This document shows, piece after piece, positions 1-10,184 of a stretch of 41,345 bases of DNA (position 1 is the stretch's first letter; every line of letters begins with the position of its first letter). A program made the translations under genes and the position numbers. This DNA is from Amphimedon queenslandica. Lineage: Eukaryota; Porifera; Demospongiae; Haplosclerida; Niphatidae. The notes under the pieces are model-generated. The model was not told the DNA's origin and did not search any database. It saw only the letters and a program-made list of their open reading frames with translations. The stretch is from positions 1-41,345 of the forward strand of contig NW_003546517.1 of the NCBI RefSeq assembly GCF_000090795.2. Direction: 5' to 3'.

Positions 1-300
1 TACAAAAGCCAACTTGACCGGTTCACTGGATTAAAAGATTATCCAGTGCATAGAAGAAGATGAAAGAAAGTCTAAAGAATTTTGTAGAAATTTGAATTTC
101 AGAGCCTGTTCTCCAGAAATGCTCCCGCTACATTACAGGCCACTTTAAAGGTACCAGGAGAATCGCTCAGTGAAGGAGAGCTCATCTAAACCCTTTATAA
201 GGCTGTACAGCGTAAGATAAGAGTTATAAGTGTTTGAAAATCATAAAAACGGCCGCCATCTTGAAAAATCAACCTCAATCCTACATATAGGCTACCGCCT
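1..300 (-). mobile_element. Helitron copy 0, 5'-terminal fragment
   Basis: The reverse complement of this stretch matches the 5' leader of Helitron copy 2 (26411-26720), and about half of it also matches 9760-9915, the leader of copy 1. It starts at about 300 and runs left out of the window, so it is the 5' end of a further minus-strand copy. Its tip has an imperfect hairpin around AGGC-GGTA-GCCT. No coding part is visible. The rest of the element must lie outside the window. Confidence 0.6.
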
Positions 301-302
301 TT

Positions 303-1310
303 ATAATATAGATGTAACCTTGAACCATTACCTATTACAAAATACATAAGACACTTTGTACTCACACAATATACAATCTTGCTACATAATCCATTGCTAA
401 GACTACAATAATGTGAAACCAATAAGGCTAAAAACTGTTGCCTCCTGCAGTAATAAACTAATGATCAAGGACCTACAACAAAAAATTTAGTTACATGTAA
501 TAAAGAAATTAATTAGTTACAAGAATCTAAAACCACAATAGCCTTCAATTATATTGCAGTAATTGCACATTCCAATGTCAAGTAAAAGTATTGCTGAATC
601 ATCAAATCCTTTCCAGCTATGTATACCTGTAAAGCATAGTAACAGAAACACATCAAAGGCAAGCAATGTAAACACACGGGCTAATAATAACAATACTACA
701 AACAGTAATGGTGAACAAACTTTATTACCAATCACATGGAAATTTTGTATTCCTTGTAACTCCATTGTACAACAAACTATAAAGGGATGAAATTCATGCA
801 TGATAATCATCAAACACTACAAGCAAAATAAATGCATCAATAATCCCCTACATGTACACTATTCTAAACATATACATGTATATATGCATGATATACCTTC
901 TGTTTGTCACAAACATACATTACAAATCACCAACAAGATACAGCTGCTCACATATAGGAACATCCCCTTCACCTTTGAGTCTCATTCTAAGTCCCTCACT
1001 CTTTAGCACCACATTGTAATCCTTGTGCCAAGTAAGTACATGTACCTGTATAAATTATGAATGTGACATACATATACTAACTAATAATGATAATGGTAGC
1101 ATCTACAGTGTTTCTGATTGGATGATACATATATGTGCATGCATGTATTGTAGACATTCATGTAATATTGCTTACTAATGCTGTCCTCAGTTAAGATACT
1201 TTCATGACCTCCTTAATAAATAATAACATTGTGTACATGAAGGGTTTCCAATGTGCAAACAATATTTTTTTATTAATTAGAACATGCACATGTTACAACA
1301 ATCATCAAAA
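303..1310 (-). other. Helitron copy 1 distal 3' tail, noncoding
   Basis: This AT-rich stretch has no supported gene. It is homologous to 39945-40915 (copy 3), and its part from about 560 up matches the inverse of 35320-36020 (copy 2). Similarity with copy 3 fades near position 300, which I take as the 3' end of the element. Small open frames on both strands here share no motif with known families and are not conserved between copies. Confidence 0.6.
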
Positions 1311-1314
1311 AAAG

Positions 1315-1506
1315 ATGCGCAACATCAGCTGGCAAGCATTTATCATGCGCACAGCATTGATGGCAGCAACATTCAAATGCACAACATCAGCCGGCAAGCA
1401 ATAACTTAATAATGCGCACAGCATTGATGGCAGCATTATGCGCAACATCAGCTGGCAAACATTTACATATATGTAATGCGCACAGCATTGATGGCAGCAT
1501 TAACAT
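1315..1506 (-). repeat. Three-unit ~64-bp tandem array in Helitron 3' tail (copy 1)
   Basis: Three direct units each combine half-motif A (CAACATCAGCTGGCAAGC) and half-motif B (GCGCACAGCATTGATGGCAG), separated by short variable AT-rich spacers. The same array is found at 35121-35313 (inverted) and 40919-41103. It stands out from the flanks by higher GC. Position, unit number and half-motifs are conserved, so it is a structural part of the element. Confidence 0.85.
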
Positions 1507-2046
1507 GCATAATGATCATTATTTATTATATGTACAGAATCATTGCTTGAATAATGCTACATGTCTAATAACAAATTTTATTGTTACTCAAAAATTTTTC
1601 TTGTCAGGACTTCAAAATTTTTCAGCAGAGCCCTGATCCATAAGTACCTGTTATTTGTAATAAACATGTAGTACAAGCCACAAATAAGATCCAGATTTGA
1701 TAATGACAGCTTCCTTCCTAATCCTCTGTCCTACATAAATGATAGTCACACAAATTTGAATCAATGCTTAAGTCTTATGAACTGTAAACCTCTTTCACAC
1801 CCTCTCCCTTTCCATTATAGTAACAAGTAATCAATATTCACTTGATTAATCTCACTTTCTAAATGCAGTTAGATCTCTTCATACTGAGCAATACTGGGTG
1901 GATATGCACCAATGGTTTTCAGACACACTCACACATCATTCACATTGCACAAGCTGTGAAATATAAGTCACATTAAACAACCAATGTATTTATTTAAGAT
2001 GATGGAACTCCCATACACAATACCCACTTCCATCAACAATCAATGC
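1507..2046 (-). other. Helitron copy 1 segment between OTU stop and tandem array
   Basis: No gene is visible. This is the 3' untranslated part of the element and aligns with 34565-35120 of copy 2. Confidence 0.5.
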
Positions 2047-2600
2047 TTAAGAAATATTAATAGATCTAACTGCTTGGAAATGATTAGTACAAACATGCTT
2101 CAAATACAAAGCAGGTGTATTAGTATCACAAGGAATGCCATATAATTCCTGGGTACCATATCTAGCCCAGCCAACAAAAGTAGGAGTAAGTGAATATGAA
2201 TATATGGTTGTACCTAATATCGCAGATAATGTAATAATCTCTGTCTCAGTAGCCCACACATAATTTCTATACATTTTGGACTTAATTATGTAATGACATA
2301 TGATTGAATATTTGGTTGCACTTAATGTACTATTAAACAATTCTTCAAAGTTTGGCATATTATTAACAATTGCTTTACGTAATTCGTATTGCTGAGAAAT
2401 TGACCCAGTAATGAGATATGAAAGGGCACAAAATAAACACTTCCCATCACCAGGGACATCAAGAGTACTATAAGGAACTCTTTCATCTGACAATGGTGTT
2501 GTTGGACTGCCAGGTAAAATTCTAGCAGCTGTTACAAACTTAAGGTTCAATATCTCACACCACCTTCTTCGAACTTCTTCATTAGCAGGATAATAAACAT
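2047..2600 (-). pseudogene. Helitron copy 1: OTU cysteine protease domain
   Basis: This is the C-terminal OTU (ovarian tumour-type, deubiquitinase-like) domain of the Helitron polyprotein. The catalytic cysteine block reads DVPGDGKCLFCALSYL, where the family usually has DGxGNCLFRAL, so the Cys is kept but Asn is Lys. The C-terminal block LKHVCTNHFQAV supplies the catalytic His. The frame is open from 2550 to the stop at 2047. Just upstream a TAG replaces the Trp codon that copy 2 has in its RTQWDYV motif, cutting OTU from the helicase. OTU domains are known in animal Helitron/Helentron proteins; their role in transposition is not established. Confidence 0.8.
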
Positions 2601-2604
2601 AATC

Positions 2605-2947
2605 CTATTGTGTCCTGCTCACAATATCTGGGTTGGGAGGCTCTTCATAAGTAAGGATGACATCATCATCTTTTTTTGGATTACTTTTCTTTAATTTAAT
2701 GCTTGACAGTTTTATAGATACAATCAGACTACTACTACAATGGTCATTTTTTACAACACACTTGGTTTTATCATCTTTTGGTTTACATTTAATCTTTGAG
2801 AGTTTTCTTGATACCATCAGACTACTACAACTATCATTATCTTTGACATTAAATTTGGTTTTTAGGTCTTTCAAATTAATTGAAACAATTAATTTATAAT
2901 CTTTTTTGAGCGAGGCAATGCCAAAGCACTATTGTCAGCACTACTGT
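2605..2947 (-). pseudogene. Helitron copy 1: charged linker with SSLIVS repeats
   Basis: This linker between helicase and OTU is rich in Lys, Asp and Ser. It carries degenerate repeats of the type SSLIVSIKLS (here also SSLMVSRKLS), each followed by basic residues. Copy 2 keeps the same arrangement at 33692-33960. The segment ends in EEPPNPDIVSRTQ and then a stop. The hydrophobic cores flanked by Ser and acidic residues look like SUMO-interacting motifs, which is only a resemblance. Confidence 0.6.
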
Positions 2948-3790
2948 CTACATCAACTTTTCTTTTATTGGTGCAAGGCAAGCATTATTGTCACATAATT
3001 TACTCTTTTTGGGGTGATTAGACTTTTGTAAATCAGTACTCTTACGTTTATTGCTACTAACGGTACTGTTACTAGAACTTTGTACATGACTTACAGACAC
3101 CTTGGCATTCTTACTACAAGGTTCACCATCATCAATTATACCAGACACTTGAATCTTTCTCTTCTTTCCTTTACTTTTCTTGATTAGAGGTAAGTCTTTT
3201 CGAAATTTACTTCTCAGCCTGTTAATTTCATTAATGCACACATTACTAACTTTAACAGAGAGAGGATCAAATGATAATAAATGTAAGCCATTTAATGTGC
3301 GTAAACGAGACAATGTAACGTATGCCACACCATCCCCAAAAACATCAGTTGATAAATCAATAATGGCTGTATCTAGTGGGAGGCCCTGACATTTCTGTAT
3401 AGTAATAGCATAAGAAAGTATAATGGGAAACTGTATCCTATGTATATACAAATTCTTAGATAGCATAAATCTAGATGTAACCCTTTCTATGTCACAAGGT
3501 ACATCAATATGATCAAATTTGATTGTTATACGTGTAGCATAAATACCAATTACTGTACCAATGGCCCCATTAACTAATCCTACTGTCACATCAATATTAC
3601 GTCTTAGAATTACTCTACAGCCTACTTCTAAAGACAGTACAGTTTCTAAACCAGCTGTTTTGCTTGGTTGATCTTTTAGTATTTCTAATTTTTTTTCTTG
3701 TTTTTTGTCAAATTTTGCTGTGTTGCTACGTTCATCAAAAACATCAACACATGCTAATTCTATTTTCTCAGTTTCTAGACTTTCTAACAT
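2948..3790 (-). pseudogene. Helitron copy 1: PIF1-type helicase, C-terminal half
   Basis: This is the second half of the SF1B (PIF1/Dda-like) helicase that unwinds DNA during rolling-circle transposition. Visible motifs are GCRVILRRNIDV, GLVNGAIGTV, then FPIILSYAITIQKCQG (motif V; copy 2 has IHKCQG) and DGVAYVTLSR (motif VI). It ends in a basic, Ser-rich tail. A frameshift near 3790 separates it from the preceding segment, which overlaps it by one base. Length and order match the C-terminal half of known Helitron helicases. Confidence 0.8.
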
Positions 3791-4430
3791 TAATTCATTG
3801 ATTTTTTGCAGGCGTCTACCTTAGAAAATAGGCAAATTGGAGGATTTGTTCCATCACTTTCAAATTCCTTATATTTTTCTTGCATTGAAACCTTAAGTAC
3901 GTGACTGTTAAGTGTATCAATAGTTTCATCAGTTAGACAGCCATGCCTAACTGAATCAAGCATCTTAAAGAAAGTTTCGTCTCCTTTTTGTCGCTCATTG
4001 ATTGTTAGTTCATCATATTCTACTGTTTCTTTCCATATGTCAATTGCATTTGCTGCTTCAAGTATAGTTTTTACTAGTTTGTTGCTGTTATTTTTAAATA
4101 CTGGTCTGCCATTAACTGTTGGCAATTGTAAGAGGTCACCTACAAATAAAATATTCTTAGATCCAAACCATTCATCAGTTCCAAATATATCTTCTAAGCA
4201 CATGTGTAAGTATGCTAGATTTAGATTGGATACTATAGATACCTCGTCTACTATTATAATTTTTAAGCTTTTAAGTGTCATTTTTATCTATTTCTGAGCT
4301 TCTTTATTCAAAGCCCAATATCCAGCTGTCTTTCCCTCATGCTCTATTGGTAGCTGAAATAATCTATGTATTGTTAGACCACCTACATTAAATGCGGCTA
4401 TACCTGTTGGTGCTACTATAGCACATATAA
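3790..4430 (-). pseudogene. Helitron copy 1: helicase middle with Walker B
   Basis: This continues the helicase. IIIVDEVSIVSNLNL is Walker B (DEVS), followed by NILFVGDLLQLPTVNG (motif III region, GDxxQLPPV type). The 4282-4430 part still reads IVAPTGIAAFNVGGLTIH, typical of PIF1-like helicases, but has an in-frame stop after WALNKEAQK. Copy 2 carries the same region with a 259-bp MITE exactly after KVDEV. Confidence 0.8.
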
Positions 4431-4432
4431 TT

Positions 4433-5215
4433 TCACCACTTATTGGATGCCATGTCATCCACTAGGCATTTTATTGCCTCTATTAAAAATGATTTACCAG
4501 TACCACCTACACCACTAATAAACATTCTTAGCGGTATGATATTTTCTAATCTAAGTAGTCTTGAAGACTTATTCTCTAATAAGTCTTCAAGTTCTTTTTG
4601 ACTGATAAGATGACTCTTAATTTTATCAAAAATTCTTTTTTGATGTACATTAATTATTGCCTCTCTTTGCTCTAATGTTAAATTAGGTACATTTATATGC
4701 ATGTCAGCTATATCAGCTACTGCTTCCATTATTTCACCCAGTAATTGAGGCTCATCATCTTCCTTGTTATCAGGAAGTTCTTCAGTAAAACCGGCTTTAT
4801 TTCTTGCATCAACTATTATCTTCCAATTACGTTCAGCTTCTAATAATTTCTGTAGTTTGTTGAAATGATTTTCAATACCACGTATAGATGCTTCTCTGTG
4901 ACGCCTAAAAGCTTCTTCCATTGTTTCTCCTTCCATTACAAGTGTGCTCTCATCTCTAAAAGGCACAAATAAAAATATTAGCGAGTAATAAAAATCGTCT
5001 CTTTCCGCTTCTTGCATAGGATTAAATTTCCTATGGTTTGGAAGGACTGGCTTTGATCGAAGTTTGTATTTTCTTTCTCCATTTTCTCCTATTTTATCAA
5101 ATTTGTCATTAGCAACAAATTCATAAAGAGATACATCTTCCATGTTATTTGGTCTTGTTGGATAAAAGTCTTCAATTATACTAGGATTAAAAATATCTTT
5201 AGAAGATCGATCCAT
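4433..5215 (-). pseudogene. Helitron copy 1: helicase N-terminal part with Walker A
   Basis: This has the start of the PIF1-like helicase. Walker A is FISGVGGTGKSFLIEAI near residue 235 of this frame. Upstream lies the acidic EEAFRRHREAS...NHFNKLQ region and then the helicase lead-in LTLEQREAIINVHQKRIF. The frame is open for 260 codons and ends shortly after Walker A, at a frameshift that shunts translation out of the IVAPTG segment. Copy 2 has the equivalent at 31329-32111. Confidence 0.82.
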
Positions 5216-5379
5216 TTTACTTAAATATGAATAGTTTTGATTTTTCTGCTTCTCTTATGAGGGAAGTACACATTAACGTACTGTACGGTTACTGATTTCA
5301 TGTATAAACTTTCACCAAGAAGATTGCTAGCTTCATATAGTCCTACTTCTTTAGCTCGGAGTCATTTTTGTCCAATTTT

Positions 5380-5768
5380 CTAAAGCCTGCTATATATGTT
5401 GTCACAGCTGCTGACTTCATCCCATAAGTGCTGCGCATGACTCTTTTCTGCTTTTGTGAGATATCCAGTTACATACTCTGTTAAGGAAAGACTCCTCTCA
5501 GCTATGTATTGCAAGTCCGTATTTGCACGCCACAATTTCAGCAGTAAAGGATTATAGTCGTTGACTCGAACTTCTTTGTCATTTTGTTTGAGATGATATG
5601 TTTTATTGCATGATTTCAAGCTATTTTCAACATCATTGATGCAAATACTATCTCGTACTGGTCTAGGAAAATCAAATCAGCATCTAGATACATTGGTCTT
5701 GCTCACTTTAATATTTTACTTGCAGTATTGGCTACACTTGTGTATTTGGTATTTTGTTACCAAAAAAT
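5380..5768 (-). pseudogene. Helitron copy 1: Rep Y2 motif region
   Basis: This is the catalytic tyrosine part of the Helitron Rep domain. The motif TEYVTGYLTKAEKSHAQ carries the two tyrosines separated by three residues expected in a Y2 HUH endonuclease, which nick DNA and bind its 5' end covalently. Upstream NDYNPLLLKLWRANTDLQYI is also typical. The frame is open from 5619 to 5380, then a TAG cuts the following KIGQK segment. Copy 2 has lost the first of the two tyrosines. Confidence 0.8.
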
Positions 5769-6620
5769 TTAAATCAGGCGACGTATTACTTTCTGGTATA
5801 TGACAGGTAATCCTATCTTGTATGAAAGAACAGACTTCTTCTGGACAATCAATACCGACAACTGGAGCATTCTAATCCATAGAAGGATGTGATAATGAGG
5901 TGCTCCACGCATTTGATATTCTTTTTTAACATAATATTGCTCTACTTTACCTAGAACACCTCTCTGGAGAATAACTATGTTAAAGAAATCCTTAAATTTG
6001 TATGAAAATTGTCGCGATACTGAAACACGGTCCTCAGTACATAATCTAGAAATACTATATGATCGTGGTGCATTATTCACTTTTCTTAAATATTGCGCTA
6101 TATCAGCTGAATCATATTCAGCACCACTTAATGTAAGAAAAAGTGTTGGTAAGCCATACTCAGCAATCATTGCTTTGACTTCACCTTTCACACGGAACCA
6201 ATATTGATTTGTGCCCCGTATTGGAGCCAACATGGTACTTAAATTGCCCTCAAATTCTTCATCTAACACATTTATTTTTTATAATATTTCAGCAACAGTT
6301 TGACCAACGTTATCCCTTGATGTCTTTAATAAATTATATATGCCAGTTTTTAAGGCCTTTTAATTTTTAATACATAATGGTGCAGACAATATGAGTGATT
6401 TCTACGAAATCAGAAATCTTAGTTTAAAAGCCTAGATTTTATGTATTCACTAAATGATAAAGTCTGTGCTGGATAGCTTTGTCTGGGATGATGCTCTCCA
6501 TATTGTCCAGTAGGAAATAAAGTAGGAAAGCATAACAAATCAAGATGCTCTTGCCTATTGTCTATAGGCGCTTTTTTTCAATTCATAAGTTTATATTGAC
6601 TGATATGAGAACCTGTTACA
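5769..6620 (-). pseudogene. Helitron copy 1: Helitron_like_N domain with HUH motif
   Basis: This matches the Helitron N-terminal helicase-like/Rep domain. The upstream part reads LLCFPTLFPTGQYGE, the usual domain entry, with several stops. The open part (6269-5769) includes APIRGTNQYWFRVKGE and ends with the HUH block RGAPHYHILLWI, where two histidines coordinate the metal. Translation then leaves frame. The presence of HUH here and Y2 downstream shows the ancestral copy was a full Rep-helicase element. Confidence 0.82.
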
Positions 6621-6899
6621 ATTTTACTATCAAGATTTCATATATGCCGAAAGGTCTTCTAAATCTTGATCATTTGCTTTTTTAAGCATTTTACAATTAG
6701 TACTGCTTACACTTGTATAACATTTATAGACGATTCGTCAATTGAATTATCATCTACGTTTCTATTAAGCCAATTAATTTCTTTTAATTTTCTTAGTGCT
6801 GCTTTTATTTTATTCACATCAACTAAACTACGCCAGACATTATTTGATTTTGTAGGTTGTCAATTAATAATAATATAAAGTTCTGGATTAGGCAAACGA

Positions 6900-7440
6900 T
6901 TAGATTCTATACCAATCTCATTTAAAGTTTCCATGGTTTTTTATAATGGAAGGGGTAAATAAAATATTGCAACTTTAAAGGCCTTCAAATAATTATCTGT
7001 AGGCACTTTTAAGGTGTGTGTACCTAGCCTAACAAATGTCTGAAAACACTTGGCCCTCTGTATTAACTGGCAAATTAAAGGATCCAAATTTTTCAATTCT
7101 TTGGGTAGTGGCTCACACTTTAACCCATTAAGTACACAACGTGCTGGAATTTCATTTTTCCTAATAATTGGTTTACAATGATAACAAATATACATAACTT
7201 TATTTAATGCCGTAGGATCATTCTCTCTAATGTAATCTAATAGGATATTCCAAATATCGCTATCTAAATTTTTCAGTGACACTCTTTTTTCTTAAAAGCC
7301 TCTCACAACTGCAACAAGCATTGCAGCCAGATCAGACAAAGCTTTCTTAAATTCATCAAGAGCATCTTAATACTGAAAATAAAGTACAGTATCTAAGTTT
7401 GGTATTCTAAATGGGTCTTCTGCTTCGCCATCATTTATAG
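6900..7440 (-). pseudogene. Helitron copy 1: DUF6570-like segment
   Basis: The open frame 7282-6941 reads CYHCKPIIRKNEIPARCVLN, then EPLPKELKNLDPLICQLIQR. This is the pattern of the DUF6570 domain often found upstream of Rep in Helitron proteins: a CxxC pair, IPxxxxxNGL and PxELxxLxxLExxLI. Its biochemical role is unknown. Stops flank it on both sides (7283-7474). Copy 2 lacks this whole block through a deletion of about 760 bp. Confidence 0.65.
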
Positions 7441-7474
7441 CGTAATACACATTGTCAAATTCAGTCACATCAGC

Positions 7475-8569
7475 TTAATTATTTTTTAAATCTATCAATT
7501 GTGCTATATCACCATCAGCAAGGGAAGAATCAATAATATCTATTGTTAAATGGGCATTTCTAGCAACATAAAAGTGTTTCAAAAGGCATCTCAACAAAGG
7601 ATAATGAACAGATGCATTGCGTAAAATATGCAGCATGCCTTTACAATCAGTATCATTACTGCTACACACAATAGGATGGCCTATCCTTTCACAAACAATT
7701 TCTGAATACTTTATGTATTTTTCAACGCCATTTTCATCCTTTTTAAAAATTTTCGTTACATTTCGATTATCACAGAAATCATGTTCATGCACTTGACCTA
7801 TTTCTTCAAAATGCAGGGATCTTGTCATATAAGAATTATTAGGACAATTGTCACATGCATGTAAATGCTTCCTCAATTCTTTAATGGGTTCATCAAAATA
7901 ACGTCTAACTTCAATAATAGAACTAACGTCACTTTCTAATAAAGGCTTGCACCTGTCTGTACAGTGCCATTTGAGGGTAGGCTTTCTCTTATTAGTACAC
8001 ATTCTATTAGTATCAAAATTTTCATCTTCAGTTCTTCTACTCTATCAATACATGATACATCAACAACCGCTGCTACGTAACAGATGCCATTTGCATTAAC
8101 AGGGATTGCAATTGGACTACCTAATTGACTATTAAAATCATCATTAGGATACAAATATGCTGATTTATAAAAATAAGGCACACTATTTTTTGTGACATTG
8201 CTCACCAAAATCACTAAAGCTATTCAACTTCATTTTCCTAATGTTATTTGCTGCACGTATCAATACGCCTACTTTGTGGGATCTGTTTTTCAAAACTGAT
8301 TCTAACAATATACTTGATGCAGCATTACATTTACTGTCATATGATATGTTTTCAAAGTCTACCCCTTTCATACTTGATGGTAATAAATCATCAACTATTT
8401 CAGGTCTATAATATAATGCTTCCATAATTTTCATAAAATAATATTCCTTTGCTTCACTATTTGGTGCAGGTAATGAGAAATTGGAACGTAATCTATACAA
8501 TATGTGACTATAATTACGTTCATAATAATCTTTAATTAGACGCTTCTTATTTTCATTATTTAGTGCCAT
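7475..8569 (-). pseudogene. Helitron copy 1: conserved N-terminal region
   Basis: Three overlapping frames (8569-8183, 8214-7936, 8002-7475) form one ancestral coding stretch with two frameshifts. The first part has ENKKRLIKDYYERNYSHILY and LLPSSMKG. The middle has LGSPIAIPVNANGICYV. The last is Cys-rich (KWHCTDRCKPL, HACDNCPNN) and ends with a stop after QLIDLKNN. Copy 2 keeps the same order at 28030-29441. Regions like this precede Rep in many animal Helitrons; I do not know a function for it. The paired cysteines suggest a zinc site. Confidence 0.65.
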
Positions 8570-8650
8570 CTTTAATTTATCTATTTCGTTATCAGAAAAT
8601 TTTATCTCAGAAATTTATCTTTCGTAGCACTTAATATTGCATCTCTATTT

Positions 8651-8935
8651 TCATAATACAGTTTCAAAGATTTTTGTCTTTGTGGGTCTGGATTTTGTTG
8701 ATAGCATTCCTTTGATTTCCTTTTTTTGAGAGTTAGGATTGTTTTGATACTGATCTCTAGAGGCTTCTTTCTTTGGTTGTGGATTTTTTTGATAATGCTT
8801 TCTAGAGGCTTCTTCTTTATGGTCTGGATTGATAAAAATATTTGTTTTTGAATAGTAAGTTGATTTTAAAATTTTGCTATCCTTGTTTTTATTGTACCAA
8901 TTTTTACATTTTTGCAATATATACCCTGGGTTCAA
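8651..8935 (-). pseudogene. Helitron copy 1: K-rich repeat N-terminus
   Basis: The frame opens LQKCKNWYNKNKDSKILKS and then repeats a 15-residue unit of the type PKKEASRDQYHKNPQ about twice before losing frame. Copy 2 has the same entry followed by roughly five clear units. The repeats are strongly basic and probably disordered. Further upstream (9060-9240) a faint basic coding trace can be followed in both copies. Confidence 0.6.
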
Positions 8936-9915
8936 TGCATGAAACTGCTAAGAACAGGCCTTTGCAGAAGCAATTTTTTACTTGTAACTGATTTTATAAG
9001 CAATTCTTCTTTGCTTTTGACCCGTTACATTGTCTTATATAGTATGCTCTGGTGTTTGATCTATTTTTATCTATGAAATCTTCCATTTGCTTTCTGTCAT
9101 CATAATTTTTTCAATTTTTTTTTAGTTTTATTCCCAGTTAAGTTACTCTTCCTTTTTTTACTTCCTTTTTGTACAATTATCACAACCAAAATCACTTCTA
9201 ACATTGAAACTAGAAATAAGTAAATGTACCATAAGACCAAGTATGCAGGATGCACATTATTATCATCATAAACTTGGCTGCTACTTATTATTGTAAAACA
9301 CTTATCTCAATTTGTTGCAGTATCAAGAATACAACGTATTACTTCAGAAGCAGCTGACTAAATAACTTATATATACTGAGCAGCTGTAACCTTAATTTCA
9401 CTCTAATTTTAAAGTGAATCTTAAATTTAACAGTTGAATTAATGATTTATTTACCTGTTAGAACCGGTGATCTCTTAGTCTGAGTAGTGGGCACATTTTG
9501 CATGTAAGATAACCTCAACAAAGACCAAGAGAAGAATAGAGCAAACAGTCACTACACACTGCACACAGTAATGTAGCTATAGCAACTTTGCACATGCGCA
9601 TTTAATTGCAAAATGGCGTCTGAAAAAGACAGCGGAGTGATAGATCACGCCCAAACAATTATTTTTAAAACTTACAGTAAGTAAGATAATAAAAGCACTT
9701 GTCTTGTCCTTGACCCAAGCTCTAAGGAATGGTGTAAAAGCTATTGTAACCTATTCTCTAGTTTAAAAGATTTCCATGTTGATAAAACAAAAATGAAAGA
9801 AGATAAAGTGTGAAGAATTTTGCAGATATTTGAATTTGGGCCTATTATCAAGAATTGCTCCCGCTACATTGCGGTACACTTTATAGGTACCAGGAGATTA
9901 GCTCAGTCAAGGAGA
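8936..9915 (-). other. Helitron copy 1: 5' leader
   Basis: This leader has no clear gene apart from a decayed basic segment at 9060-9240. The part 9500-9915 matches the inverse of 26555-26980 and, in its outer half, 1-190. It is the promoter/leader side of the element. Similarity stops abruptly near 9915. Confidence 0.55.
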
Positions 9916-10180
9916 ACTTGCCTCTTAAACAATGCATCAATTGCTAGAAAAAAGGTGTTAGGAATAGATATTGAAATACAAGCTGCATTAAATGTCTATA
10001 AAGAAATGTTGAGAAACTCTGCGACACATGGACACAAAAATTTATTTTATCACTCTAGCAAAAAAGTGCTGATAAAGGATATGGAACAGTTGTTTGGCAA
10101 AATTTGCATGACAAGTTACTGTCGCAACACAAATATGCAATCATGAGTACAAATGTGAATAATGACCACAATACAAGTGA
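9916..10180 (+). other. Unassigned stretch between Helitron copy 1 and transposase-like pseudogene
   Basis: An open frame continues to 10146 (KKVLGIDIEIQAALNVYKEM and onward), but it starts inside the Helitron leader and I recognise no family. It may be a short remnant exon or chance. I see no promoter, splice pair or second copy to support it. Confidence 0.2.
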
Positions 10181-10184
10181 TCTA

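Larger units (their letters stand above)
303..9915 (-). mobile_element. Helitron (Rep-helicase-OTU) copy 1
   Basis: This is a rolling-circle transposon of about 9.6 kb read on the minus strand. In order from its 5' end it has a leader (9915-9170), lysine-rich repeats, a conserved N-terminal region, a DUF6570-like segment, the Rep HUH and Y2 motifs, a PIF1-type helicase, and a C-terminal OTU domain. A long AT-rich 3' tail with a three-unit array follows. It aligns in inverted orientation with copy 2 (26411-36020); the OTU region looks roughly 85-90 percent identical by eye. The 5' end at about 9915 stops short of the copy 2 leader by about 145 bases, so it is 5'-truncated. Stops and frameshifts make it a dead copy. 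Confidence 0.85.

Noticed and set aside
303..1310. Several 60-100 codon frames on both strands
   Set aside because: Not conserved between the three Helitron tails and no motifs.
1315..1506. Regular repeats with spacers, CRISPR-like at first sight
   Set aside because: Only three units, spacers are related AT-rich fillers, the array recurs in homologous positions of three Helitron tails, and the genome is eukaryotic.
2657..2899. Plus-strand hydrophobic frame
   Set aside because: Antisense of the Helitron linker; the same shadow appears at 33565-33957 on the minus strand in copy 2.
1..9915. Copy 1 flanked by direct 5'-leader repeats, as in an LTR element
   Set aside because: The coding content is Rep/helicase/OTU without RT or integrase, and copy 2 has the leader only at its 5' side; a tandem Helitron explains it better.
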